Assembly (NCBI GenBank): GCA_019058135.1
Contig: JAHLWE010000494.1
Coordinates: forward strand, 1-12,624
Source of the DNA: Promethearchaeota archaeon
GTDB lineage: Archaea; Asgardarchaeota; Lokiarchaeia; Sigyniarchaeales; SOKP01
DNA: 12,624 nucleotides
Reading direction: 5' to 3'
The notes beneath the pieces were generated by a model, which saw nothing but the letters and a program-made list of their open reading frames with translations, made no database searches and was not told the origin of the DNA. The translations under genes and the position numbers were made by a program. Positions 1 through 7,730 of this stretch are shown in pieces (the first letter of the stretch is position 1; the number at the start of each line of letters is the position of its first letter).

Positions 1-705
1 ATCCCAAATCATAAAAGCAATTTCCATGTTAAATTTTTTTAATTGAACTTTTTTCTCGCTTATATTTACCCCAATTGTTGGAAGATAAGTTCTTTTAAAC
101 GCTTTATCCGTGAATCTCAAAACAGCTGAGGTCTTTCCAACCTCTGGATCGCCGCAAATAATTAACTTAAATTTAAAACCTCTAAATTTAGATATATCTT
201 TTTTAGTTTCAGGAAATTCCTCTCCATGGAAAGTGGAAATTTCCTCATCTCGCAATTCTTTTATTAAATTCAATAAATCAATTTTAAAAATCTTTAGTTC
301 TCCTACAATCAATTTTATATCGGCTCTTGATTTTTCTAATTGAATTATTTTTTTAGTAATTTTCTTAAAAACTGATTCAAAATTTCTATGATACTTGTAA
401 AAAATATCATCCTCAATATCATTGAAAAGTAAATTAATCGCAGTGATTCGAAATCCTCCCGGATAACTTTTATCTTTAACATGTAAATATTTTACAATAC
501 TTTTTAGGTTAAAGGATGGGAATGGAATGATAATTATTGATTTGGGAATAAATCCTCGTTCTCCTCTTAATAGAGAATTTGATTTTTTATTAACTAATCT
601 TTTTATATCTTCAGATAAATCATCAGGTTCCCATAAGAGTGTTGTTGGACCTTCGGTTTCATGGAATTGCGAATAAATAATTCCTTCAATAGGGCTTTTT
701 TCCAT
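1..705 (-). CDS. Ras/Rab-like small GTPase with N-terminal longin-like domain (3' end cut by window)
   Basis: The reading frame is open from an ATG at 705 to the left edge, giving 235 residues with no stop. The last 60 or so residues are the start of a Ras-superfamily GTPase domain: P-loop GDPEVGKT at residues 185-192, a switch I threonine in PTIGVN (about 209-214), and the beginning of G3 at W234-D235, where the window ends. The first 100 or so residues (opening EGIIYSQFHETEGP) look like the longin/roadblock-type alpha-beta domain common in Asgard proteins, followed by a charged helical linker (about 105-170). Asgard genomes are known for many such GTPases, which may work at membranes. The fold of the N-terminal domain is my inference from its pattern. 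AAGG lies directly before the ATG, and a TATA-like stretch about 22 bases upstream suggests a very short leader. The GTPase call is firm; the subfamily is not. Confidence 0.85.
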   Translation of the reverse strand, partial: MEKSPIEGIIYSQFHETEGPTTLLWEPDDLSEDIKRLVNKKSNSLLRGERGFIPKSIIIIPFPSFNLKSIVKYLHVKDKSYPGGFRITAINLLFNDIEDDIFYKYHRNFESVFKKITKKIIQLEKSRADIKLIVGELKIFKIDLLNLIKELRDEEISTFHGEEFPETKKDISKFRGFKFKLIICGDPEVGKTSAVLRFTDKAFKRTYLPTIGVNISEKKVQLKKFNMEIAFMIWD

Positions 706-722
706 CCTTATCAAAAATATCG

Positions 723-732
723 ATTATTTAAG
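723..732 (-). promoter_or_regulatory. Candidate TATA box of the small GTPase gene
   Basis: Read on the minus strand this is CTTAAATAAT, centred about 22 bases before the ATG at 705. That is roughly where an archaeal TATA box would sit for a leaderless or very short-leader transcript. The surrounding DNA is so AT-rich that chance occurrence is a real possibility. Confidence 0.35.
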
Positions 733-875
733 ATATCTCTCTATTCGAATTTATTTTGTCTTAATCGGCTTTAATCTATTAATAACTCATCTAGTATAAA
801 TACTTAAACCATAAAAAGTCCAAGAGATAAAAATTAACTTTTAATAAAGTTAAACCCAACAGTCTTTTGTTCAAT

Positions 876-919
876 AAAAAAAAAACTCAATATCTTAGTT
901 TTATTTAAATAATATTGAG
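876..919 (-). terminator. Hairpin plus U-tract terminator after the M24 peptidase gene
   Basis: On the minus strand, 11 bases after the peptidase stop codon, the 8-base arms CTCAATAT (919-912) and ATATTGAG (893-886) form a perfect inverted repeat with an 18-base loop. Ten uninterrupted T residues follow (885-876). This separates the peptidase from the GTPase gene that starts 171 bases further on. Archaeal termination mainly needs the U-tract; the hairpin may protect the 3' end. Confidence 0.6.
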
Positions 920-929
920 ATTTTTTTCA

Positions 930-2036
930 TTAATATTGCTTAATTTCTGATTTAGATAAACATTCATAACCATCTTCTTTAACAATTATTAAATCTTCTG
1001 TACGAGCGCCACCTTTTCCAGGTATATAAATTCCTGGTTCGACTGTTACAACCATATTTTTCTTTAAAACAAATTTTGAGGTTGCGTTTAAATAGGGATC
1101 TTCATGAATATCAATCCCTACTCCGTGCCCCAGTCCATGAATAAAATACTCCACAACTCCATCCTCCTTAAACGAATCACGTGCAATGCGGTCCATTTCT
1201 GAACATTTCTCACCTGCCTTAATAACATCTAAAACAGCTTGTTGTGCCTTATTAACAAAATTAATAATTTCCGCTTTCTCATCAGTAATCTTTCCATGAA
1301 TAAAGGTTCTCGTCATATCAGAGCAATATCCATCATATACCGCTCCAATATCTATAGTAATTATATCCCCATCTTTTATCTTTCGCGAAGTCGATGTTCC
1401 GTGAGGAAGCCAAGATCTTTCACCTGAAGCAACTATTGTTTCAAATGCTGCCTTACTTGAACCATTCTTTCTCATATGATATTCAGCCTCCGCGGCAAGA
1501 TCCAATTCAGTAATTCCATCTTTAATATATTCAATCGCAGCCTTAAGACCAATATCTCCTAATCTGGCAGCTTCCTTTATTTTTATGATCTCATCTTCAT
1601 CTTTGTTCATGCGCGCTTCTTGGATTATGTCAGATATTCCTTTAAACTTAACACCTTTAAATTTTTTCTTTAATTCATAATAGTTTTTATATGTTACAAA
1701 CCCATCTTCAAATCCTAATCTTTTTAACTTTAATTTACCTACTTCCTTTTTAATAAAATCCGGATTTCCCTTAGGTATCTTTACCAACTCTAACTTCTCT
1801 GAAATGTCTAAATCCTTAAGACTTAAATGAGCCATCTCATAATCTAATTCAGTAACAAAAAATTTTGGTATACTAAAATTTTTAAAATCCATATTTGGGA
1901 TTAGTAAAAGTGAATCAGTTTCAATTTTAAAGCCCAGTAAGTATAATAAGTTCTCTGGTTTCTTGATAAAAAACGCATCAACCTTTATTTGGTTAGAAGT
2001 AATTTTCTCATTCAATAAAAGCTTTTTAATTCTCAT
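930..2036 (-). CDS. M24-family Xaa-Pro aminopeptidase/dipeptidase
   Basis: This 368-residue protein has the two-part layout of creatinase/prolidase enzymes: an N-terminal domain (about 1-135) and a C-terminal pita-bread catalytic domain (about 140-368). All five dinuclear-metal ligands are visible: D229 and D240 (eleven apart, in DIGAVYDGYCSD), H304 in GLGHGVG, E333 in VEPGIY and E347 in GGARTEDL. H212 in LPHGTS matches the conserved substrate-side histidine. Such enzymes are cytosolic and release residues from peptides with proline at the second position, recycling amino acids. The length is typical of archaeal PepQ-like proteins. The start is an ATG, 68 bases after the neighbouring membrane-protein gene on the same strand. 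Dipeptidase and aminopeptidase activity cannot be told apart from sequence alone. Confidence 0.93.
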   Translation of the reverse strand: MRIKKLLLNEKITSNQIKVDAFFIKKPENLLYLLGFKIETDSLLLIPNMDFKNFSIPKFFVTELDYEMAHLSLKDLDISEKLELVKIPKGNPDFIKKEVGKLKLKRLGFEDGFVTYKNYYELKKKFKGVKFKGISDIIQEARMNKDEDEIIKIKEAARLGDIGLKAAIEYIKDGITELDLAAEAEYHMRKNGSSKAAFETIVASGERSWLPHGTSTSRKIKDGDIITIDIGAVYDGYCSDMTRTFIHGKITDEKAEIINFVNKAQQAVLDVIKAGEKCSEMDRIARDSFKEDGVVEYFIHGLGHGVGIDIHEDPYLNATSKFVLKKNMVVTVEPGIYIPGKGGARTEDLIIVKEDGYECLSKSEIKQY

Positions 2037-2104
2037 AATAATTATAAGAAAGAGATATAAAATAAAAATCTAGAAAAAAAAAATACGGCTTAAATAATTG
2101 AAAT

Positions 2105-2905
2105 TTAAATTTCCTTTTCTTTTTTAAAAAGAAACGCAATAACAATTCCAATTGCCGGGATAAAAAATAGCAAAACTATAAAACCAATCAGGTTTAAAAG
2201 AGGATCAATCAATGCTGGCTCATAAATTATCACACCAGCAGCGTAAAAGATTAAGTTAAAAATAACTGCTATAAGTAAAGGTAAAACCATCAATTCAAAT
2301 AAAAAGAAGATACCAGTATAAGTAAGAAATCTATCCTTATTTTTTATGCCATGAATTATTAAAAAAATTACTGAGACTAAATATGGTATGCCCCAGACGA
2401 GATTATATATGGTAAATAGTATAGCTATAATATTTACGCTAATTCCTCCAAAAACAAATAAAAATGTAAATAATTCACCATTCCAGAAAATGGTGGTTAA
2501 TATGTTGCTAAAAGTCCATAAAATTCCTACAATTATCAGGTAATTTCTAAAATGTTCTCGATTTTCCTTTCCAAAAATTATAAAAAAAATTCCATAAGTT
2601 ATAATGGCTGGTATTCCAAATAATAATGATCGAAAAATCTGATAACTTAGAAAAAATTGATATTCTACTGCATAATTAAAATTTATATCAGTCATAGAGA
2701 TATTAGGAATTAAATATTTTATAATCTCAAAACAAATATTAATTTTACCTGCTAATATTAATAATTTGGAGTATCGCACCTCATCTGATTGGTTCATGCC
2801 AGATTTAATTATAAATAAATTAGTTATAATTAAAATAAACGTAGGTAAAGTATTTAGAAATGAAAAAATGTTAACAAAACTAAATATAATAGTTATTTTT
2901 TCCAC
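2105..2905 (-). CDS. Polytopic membrane protein of unknown function, GTG start
   Basis: This 266-residue protein is almost entirely hydrophobic. I count eight or nine probable membrane helices, at about residues 8-32, 45-66, 84-111, 119-140, 146-165, 167-187, 192-228 (long, probably two) and 236-260. It ends in a short lysine/glutamate tail (FKKEKEI), which would face the cytoplasm. I recognise no transporter signature, catalytic motif or family. The start is GTG: an in-frame TAG lies only three codons upstream (2914-2912) and the first in-frame ATG is about residue 37, which would remove the first helix. It lies between the broken integrase and the M24 peptidase on the same strand. After its stop the minus strand carries a long T run, which may end the transcript before the peptidase gene. 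Confidence 0.75.
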   Translation of the reverse strand: MEKITIIFSFVNIFSFLNTLPTFILIITNLFIIKSGMNQSDEVRYSKLLILAGKINICFEIIKYLIPNISMTDINFNYAVEYQFFLSYQIFRSLLFGIPAIITYGIFFIIFGKENREHFRNYLIIVGILWTFSNILTTIFWNGELFTFLFVFGGISVNIIAILFTIYNLVWGIPYLVSVIFLIIHGIKNKDRFLTYTGIFFLFELMVLPLLIAVIFNLIFYAAGVIIYEPALIDPLLNLIGFIVLLFFIPAIGIVIAFLFKKEKEI

Positions 2906-2975
2906 CCAAAACTATAATTATAATCTTATTTCTCTCTTCTTAAAAAAGTAAAAATTATCTATATAAATATTCGTA

Positions 2976-3588
2976 TTAATAAATTTTTATATTCCCGTTT
3001 TCTCCTAATATTAATGTCTTCCCTTCAATATTATCTATTTACCGCATTACAAACTCTTCGGGGTTGTCGTATAATGTTTAGTATGCTAATTAACTTCCAT
3101 TTAACTCATGTCCCATCATTCTCTCAGCAATTTCAATCTCATTGGTGTCAATACCAGTTTTAATTGATTGGTTAAAATATCTACGTGAGGTTCTTAGTGT
3201 TATATTCTTAACATCCAATCTTTTACAAACTGCTTTTAAATCGTCTTAAAACGTAGTGGATTTCATTTGGGTAAATTTTTCCACTAATTTTAATGTCTCC
3301 AACAAATAACCACGAGTTTTTATCTCCTTTAATAATATCTTCTGGAAATCTAGTTATTAATCCAACAAAATTAAGGATGTATATCAAATCAGCACTAATT
3401 TTTATTTTTAACATCTCTTTAGTGTTAAAAGGGTTAATAAATTCGAGTAATTCCACACAACCCGATACATCTTCTTCCAAACTATGACTTTGAATAGAAG
3501 GTATAAGATCATTTAGTTTTGATATAACTTTATATAAAAGATTTGTTGTTGAGGGACATGAAGGGAAATTTTTAAACAATCTCTTCAA
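2976..3588 (-). pseudogene. Decayed tyrosine recombinase (integrase), frameshift plus in-frame stops
   Basis: The first open segment (TTG at 3588 to the stop at 3223, 121 residues) holds what looks like the start of a tyrosine-recombinase catalytic domain (ELLEFINPFNTKEM, then ILNFVGLITRFPEDI). It ends ...HYVLRRFKSSL. Shifting one base at the T run 3240-3238 continues directly into 49 codons in another frame (3239-3093) with the classic C-terminal core: ITLRTSRRYFNQ, matching the HxxR region, then EIAERMMGHEL, matching the (L/M)xGH box. After TAA at 3092-3090 the same frame still reads like protein (LYDNPEEF, then IDNIEGKTLIL) with more TAA codons at 3080-3078 and 3041-3039, ending at 2976. 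Tyrosines lie 9 and 13 codons after the histidine. One frameshift and three stops argue for a dead gene. The N-terminal DNA-binding part is not recognisable, and an in-frame TAG precedes the TTG. Confidence 0.6.
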
Positions 3589-4110
3589 ATAAATCTAGAA
3601 AAAAGAGTTATTTTTGACATTTCTTAATATATCAAAATTAATATTTAAATTTGGAAAAAAACTTAAAAATGTCGGCGTTATAAGGAAAAGGGAGTATATT
3701 CGGTTTGAAGAAATAATTTAAAAACTATTCTAGAATGAGGGAGATGTAGTTTCTAACAATAGGGTTAAGGGTTGAGGTATAAGAATACATTTTTATTTCT
3801 CCAGTGTCCGAATATTAAATAAAAAGTTTTTAACTTCTTAAGTTCTATATGAATCCTAATTGTATATAAAGTTTTCGTTTGTCCCGAGAAAAACGGGAAA
3901 ATCGAAAATGTACATATTAATGTAAAAAAAACTTAAATTTGATGCCAATTTTAGAAAAAAATCATTAATTTATTATTAATATATCATTAAAGATAATTAA
4001 ATTAAAGTAAATATTTTACTGATTTTTTTTTTAATTTTTTTTATTTGAAGGAATTTTTTTTAGATATACTCTTTTTCAAGTAATTACTAAAGATTTTATT
4101 TTTTTTTGTT
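3589..4110. other. Gene-free stretch of 522 bases beside the dead integrase
   Basis: I find no convincing gene on either strand. The plus strand between about 3665 and 3790 is unusually G-rich for this window (GGCG, AAGGGAG, GAGGGAG, GGGTTAAGGG), and one plus frame has short open runs broken by TAA, TAG and TGA. This could be eroded coding sequence or an RNA. A 15-base imperfect inverted repeat lies at 3872-3908. From about 4022 the plus strand has several long T runs, which could end a plus-strand transcript, but no gene precedes them. The stretch may be debris of the element that carried the integrase. Confidence 0.4.
3872..3908. repeat. Imperfect inverted repeat, 15-base arms, 7-base loop
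   Basis: The left arm 3872-3886 and right arm 3894-3908 pair at 13 of 15 positions around the loop AGAAAAA. The inner five base pairs (TCCCG/CGGGA) are GC-rich, which stands out in this AT-rich DNA. It lies in the gene-free stretch and has no T-run directly after it on either strand, so a simple terminator is not the obvious reading. A folded RNA, a protein-binding site or a relic of a mobile element are possible. Confidence 0.5.
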
Positions 4111-5325
4111 CTAAAAATTCAACTTTTTTACGGCGTTTTTTAAATTTGGAATATATTTTTCACGACTAACTTTAATTAGCATGTTATAATAATCCATCAT
4201 TCTTTTTTTCAATTCAGTATGTGAAAAAAGTTCTAATACTAATTTATCATTTTTATCGAACATTGTTGTTGGAGCTATTTCATCTAAAGCATTTATATGA
4301 CATTCTTTTTTCCATTCTTTAGGAAGGTCGTTATTGAGCTCAACGTCAAGCATTTCTGCAAGAAAAATAGACCAAGCCCGGGGAACAACTGTTACTAAAT
4401 AGCCTCCTCCACCAACGGCGAGCCATTTATTTTTGCAATATTTTTTACTATATTGATGTATTTCTTTAGCAATTTCACGATAGCCTGAAAGAGATAAACC
4501 TAATTGAGTAAGAGGGTCCAAATTATAAGCATCTACACCAAGTTGTGTAACTAAGACATCTGGTTTATATATATTTAAGATTTCTGGAATAATGTTTCTG
4601 AGAAGATTTAGATATAGGTCATCGTAAAAGCCAGGCAATAACGGGTAATTAATAGAGAAGTATTTCCCATCTCCATCTCCAATTTCATTTATATCGCCAG
4701 TTCCGGGGAATAGATACCTTCCACTTTCATGAAAAGATATAGTTAAAACATTAGGATCTTTATAATAAAACCATTGTACACCATCTCCATGGTGTGCATC
4801 AATATCTAAATATGTGATTCGTATATCGGGTTTTAATAATTTCATTTTCTTGATAGCTAAAGCCACGTCATTAAAAATACAAAACCCTGACGCTTTCTCT
4901 TTATGTGCATGATGCAAGCCTCCAGCAGGATTGAAAATTACATCATAATTTTCAGATTGATTCATGATCATTTCAGCAGCTTTAATACTTGCACCAGCGA
5001 TTAAAGCAGAAGCTTCATACATTCCTTTAAAAATTGGATTATCTCCCGGACCTAAGCCGTATTTCCAACCTTTAACGGTTGGATTAGCTGGATCTTCACT
5101 TAATTTTTTTACAGTTTTTACATATTCTTCCGAATGTAGCATCATCAAATCTTGCTCGGTAGCCATTTCTGGAGCAATAATCTCAATCTTAGGGTGGGAC
5201 ATAAGACCAAGCTCCTTAAATAATTTATAAGTTAACTGTAATCTTATTGGTTTTAGAGGGTGTGTTTTACCGAAATTATATGTTATGAAGTCTTCAGAAT
5301 ATAGTAATCCAACCTTTTTTTCCAT
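4111..5325 (-). CDS. Histone deacetylase / AcuC-family zinc-dependent deacetylase
   Basis: This 404-residue protein spans the full arginase-fold deacetylase domain. The active site is complete: paired histidines H138-H139 in GGLHHAHKEKASGF, zinc ligands D176 and H178 in DIDAHHGDGVQ and D265 in QLGVDAYNLDPL, and the transition-state tyrosine Y309 in GGGGY. The family removes acetyl groups from lysines or related amides (histone tails in eukaryotes, acetyl-CoA synthetase for bacterial AcuC). Length and motifs are close to AcuC and class I HDACs, and I expect it to be catalytically active. The substrate is unknown: no acetyltransferase or acetyl-CoA synthetase gene lies in the window. It starts with ATG 40 bases after the sequon-rich surface-protein gene on the same strand, so the two may share a transcript. 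Confidence 0.93.
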   Translation of the reverse strand: MEKKVGLLYSEDFITYNFGKTHPLKPIRLQLTYKLFKELGLMSHPKIEIIAPEMATEQDLMMLHSEEYVKTVKKLSEDPANPTVKGWKYGLGPGDNPIFKGMYEASALIAGASIKAAEMIMNQSENYDVIFNPAGGLHHAHKEKASGFCIFNDVALAIKKMKLLKPDIRITYLDIDAHHGDGVQWFYYKDPNVLTISFHESGRYLFPGTGDINEIGDGDGKYFSINYPLLPGFYDDLYLNLLRNIIPEILNIYKPDVLVTQLGVDAYNLDPLTQLGLSLSGYREIAKEIHQYSKKYCKNKWLAVGGGGYLVTVVPRAWSIFLAEMLDVELNNDLPKEWKKECHINALDEIAPTTMFDKNDKLVLELFSHTELKKRMMDYYNMLIKVSREKYIPNLKNAVKKLNF

Positions 5326-5365
5326 AAATAATCATATGTTTTGTTTTATTATAACTTGATTTTTA

Positions 5366-6850
5366 TTATGAAGTTTTGATTGTTTTCGACAATTTCTTGC
5401 CTTTAACTCTGTATTTATTAATAAGTAGTACAATTACAATTACTCCAATAAAAGCTATTATGCCGGTTATTATCCAAATCATATTTTTGACAAATAAAGG
5501 TTGAAAAGCAAAATAGATATCTTCATTGATATAAAATATTAACGCATTAGTTTTCCACAATCTAGTTGTATTACTTAGAAATCCAGGGGGGTCGTAAATT
5601 GTTCCATTTTTTTGAATAAACTCTATATATCCCTCATTCAATTCATCAGAACTCTTTTTATACATATAATTACCCAAAAAATTGGTTACTTCTGTGGCTG
5701 TAGTTAAATATTTCTCATGTCCAGATGCCTTAAATAATTCCATTAAACTATATACATAGAGCGCATTCCCATATCCTTCCTTGATATTTGAACCTGTTTC
5801 TGACGTGTTATTATACCAAGTAATAGCTCCACCTCTCTCGTTATCAATAAAATAACGGCTAATAACGGTTTCAATAATATCTTCTGCTTTATCAATATAG
5901 ATTGTATTTTTTGTAGCTTGATATAGTCTTGCATAAGATAATAACGATAGAGCCTGTGTTCTGAAGATTATTTTATCTGTTGATGCATTACTATATTCTT
6001 TAAACCCTTTTCCATTAATAAATAATAAATCTTCAAGATATTTCATCGTTTTCTGAGCATCGTTAAGAGATGCATTAAAAATTTCTTGCTCAACATCGAT
6101 TGAAGATTCTCTAACCAACAATCCATAATTTAGCATACCTGCAATAGCCCATAAAGAGGTATTTGCTAGACAATATTGAAGACTCGGATCTCCTCTAGAT
6201 GTATATTTATAATAGGAATTAAGTCCTGTTTCATAGCCTTCTCCTTTAATTGCAGTCCAGAACGCTAAATGATCAGATTGAGATGGACCTTGATATTCGG
6301 GCGTATTATTTGCTTTCATAGATTCTCGCTGAATGAATAAAGGGTCCAATAAATGGTTTTTAATAATATTGTTTTGAGAATCACGATATGCACTTGTTAA
6401 AAATTCTAAAGCGATCATACTATCAATTGTACAATATATACTCTTATTTTTTTCACTTTCCGCTCTCAAAATTTTATGGTACTTCGAGAAATTTGATTGT
6501 AATGTTGTTAATAGCTCATGTTCTGCCCATGCATATGTCATCGTAGTTCCTGATATAACATATCTATGATAAAACGCAGCTAATGTAAAGATTTTTTCTT
6601 GGGCATATGAATTATTTTCACCTTCAATATCAATTAACCCGCTATAATCATCATATCCAACTCCCTTTAATCCGTTTTCTATTTCATGCAGAAATAATTT
6701 GGTCTGTAGAAAAATATTTTTTGCTCTTACATTTGCTATTGTCTCATTAATTGTTTCATTCTCATTTGCATAGGCTAAATAATTTCCAACAATTAAGACA
6801 TTGAAACACAGAAGAATAATAAACAACAGAGAAGTTGCATGTCTTTTCAT
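5366..6850 (-). CDS. Membrane-anchored, sequon-rich surface protein with alpha-helical (alpha/alpha-barrel-like) ectodomain
   Basis: This 494-residue protein has an N-terminal signal sequence (positive KRH, hydrophobic about 7-27, then AYANE), a long outer domain, and one membrane helix near the end (about 457-478) followed by a basic cytoplasmic tail (NKYRVKGKKLSK). The outer domain holds about a dozen N-glycosylation sequons (for example N31, N35, N120, N135, N230, N259, N288, N347/348, N415, N427). Its repeated helix pairs, such as TQALSLLSYARLYQATKNTIYIDKA and GNALYVYSLMELFKASGHEKYL, resemble (alpha/alpha)6-barrel proteins of the YyaL/N-acylglucosamine-epimerase kind. That fold is an inference: I see no certain catalytic residues, and it could be a glycan-binding or structural surface protein. 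The start is an ATG at 6850, with a TATA-like stretch 16-32 bases upstream. Confidence 0.75.
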   Translation of the reverse strand: MKRHATSLLFIILLCFNVLIVGNYLAYANENETINETIANVRAKNIFLQTKLFLHEIENGLKGVGYDDYSGLIDIEGENNSYAQEKIFTLAAFYHRYVISGTTMTYAWAEHELLTTLQSNFSKYHKILRAESEKNKSIYCTIDSMIALEFLTSAYRDSQNNIIKNHLLDPLFIQRESMKANNTPEYQGPSQSDHLAFWTAIKGEGYETGLNSYYKYTSRGDPSLQYCLANTSLWAIAGMLNYGLLVRESSIDVEQEIFNASLNDAQKTMKYLEDLLFINGKGFKEYSNASTDKIIFRTQALSLLSYARLYQATKNTIYIDKAEDIIETVISRYFIDNERGGAITWYNNTSETGSNIKEGYGNALYVYSLMELFKASGHEKYLTTATEVTNFLGNYMYKKSSDELNEGYIEFIQKNGTIYDPPGFLSNTTRLWKTNALIFYINEDIYFAFQPLFVKNMIWIITGIIAFIGVIVIVLLINKYRVKGKKLSKTIKTS

Positions 6851-6865
6851 AATTTATTCTCAAAG

Positions 6866-6882
6866 ATTAATAAAGTATAATA
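6866..6882 (-). promoter_or_regulatory. Candidate TATA region of the surface-protein gene
   Basis: The minus strand here reads GATATTATACTTTATTA, about 16 to 32 bases before the ATG at 6850, which fits an archaeal TATA box with a short leader. The whole 6851-7149 interval is a divergent, extremely AT-rich control region between this gene and the plus-strand gene at 7150. Confidence 0.35.
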
Positions 6883-7110
6883 TCATTCAATAGGAATGAA
6901 TTGACTATATTTGCATAATAATATTTACTTTAAATTCCATTTTAAATTTAAATAAATTTACTTATCAAAAAAATATTCAAAATTCATAACAAGAAGATAA
7001 AAAAAGGCATAATATATTATTTTCATAACATACCTAAATATAAAATCAAAAAAATAAAATTTAATAGATCTTAATAGGTGTTAACACAAGAAGCAAGTTC
7101 TTACTATCTA

Positions 7111-7126
7111 AAAATATATTATAAAC
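7111..7126 (+). promoter_or_regulatory. Candidate TATA region of the 7150 gene
   Basis: The plus strand reads AAAATATATTATAAAC, ending 24 bases before the ATG at 7150. No Shine-Dalgarno sequence precedes that ATG, so a leaderless transcript starting just before the start codon is the simplest reading. Confidence 0.4.
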
Positions 7127-7149
7127 TAACTTAATTTATCAAGAAAATT

Positions 7150-7704
7150 ATGTCCGTTCGCTTTAAGCAATTTTTATTACGAGTTGGAAAAGAATGTGAG
7201 TTTAAGCCAATAGAGAATAAGCTATTATTATTTTTAAAAAAAGAAAGCGAGCGAAAGAGAAAAAATTATCCCAGATTATTTGAAGCCATGAGAGAGCATT
7301 GGCCAAAATATGCTGAGGGGTTTAAAATCTCTCATCTCTTAAAAAATCATTATCGTGAATTTTTTAATTTTTATTTATCTACACTTTTTCCTTTTCGAAA
7401 ATCTGACCTCTCATATGATGATCCTGAGGCTCCAACTCCTGTAGATTTCAAACTTGTATTTTCTTATAAATATAACGAAAAAGAAATTGAGGTATTAAGA
7501 GAGGTCCTAAAGGAATTACATCTTGATGTTTCTGTCGAGAGTATCTCTAAACGACTTTTTATTTTTGCAATAAGCTCCTATGGATATATGGTCGAACAAA
7601 TCTTTAATCGGCCATTTGCATTTCAATTTTTTTCAATTGACGGAGAAAAGATAAATGATAATAGTTATAAAGTAACTGCAATTATTTCAGGAAGAGAGCA
7701 ATAA
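7150..7704 (+). CDS. Conserved-looking hypothetical protein, 184 residues
   Basis: I do not recognise this protein. It is soluble, with no signal peptide or membrane helix. The N-terminal half (about 1-75) is basic and helical, rich in lysine, arginine and aromatic residues (ERKRKNYPRLF, AMREHWPKY, KNHYREFFNFY). A short acidic/proline linker (DDPEAPTPVDF, about 90-101) leads to a second half that alternates strand and helix (FKLVFSYKY, KEIEVLREVLKELHLDVSVESISKR, SYKVTAIISG), which suggests a small alpha/beta domain. The ATG at 7150 has a good TATA-like element upstream. It is the only plus-strand gene between two long minus-strand runs and converges on the PDCD5-like gene, with 26 bases between the stops. 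It looks like a real gene because of its length in AT-rich DNA and its coherent composition. Confidence 0.65.
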   Translation: MSVRFKQFLLRVGKECEFKPIENKLLLFLKKESERKRKNYPRLFEAMREHWPKYAEGFKISHLLKNHYREFFNFYLSTLFPFRKSDLSYDDPEAPTPVDFKLVFSYKYNEKEIEVLREVLKELHLDVSVESISKRLFIFAISSYGYMVEQIFNRPFAFQFFSIDGEKINDNSYKVTAIISGREQ

Positions 7705-7712
7705 TTAGTGTA

Positions 7713-7725
7713 TTTTTTTTAAAAA
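7713..7725. terminator. T8/A5 tract between convergent genes
   Basis: Eight T followed by five A lie between the stop codons of the convergent genes ending at 7704 (plus) and 7731 (minus). Each strand therefore has a U-tract after its gene, which suits archaeal termination. No hairpin is evident. Confidence 0.4.
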
Positions 7726-7730
7726 TCCAT

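Noticed and set aside
110..343. 77-codon plus-strand open frame
   Set aside because: It lies opposite the GTPase domain, whose P-loop is on the minus strand; it has no recognisable motif and is an antisense shadow.
4964..5230. 88-codon plus-strand open frame opposite the deacetylase
   Set aside because: The minus strand encodes the conserved deacetylase here; the plus frame has no motif.
5582..5591. CCAGGGGGG as a possible copy of the tRNA-Tyr 3' end (attachment repeat)
   Set aside because: The match to the acceptor end is only about eight bases and lies inside the surface-protein gene; chance is enough.
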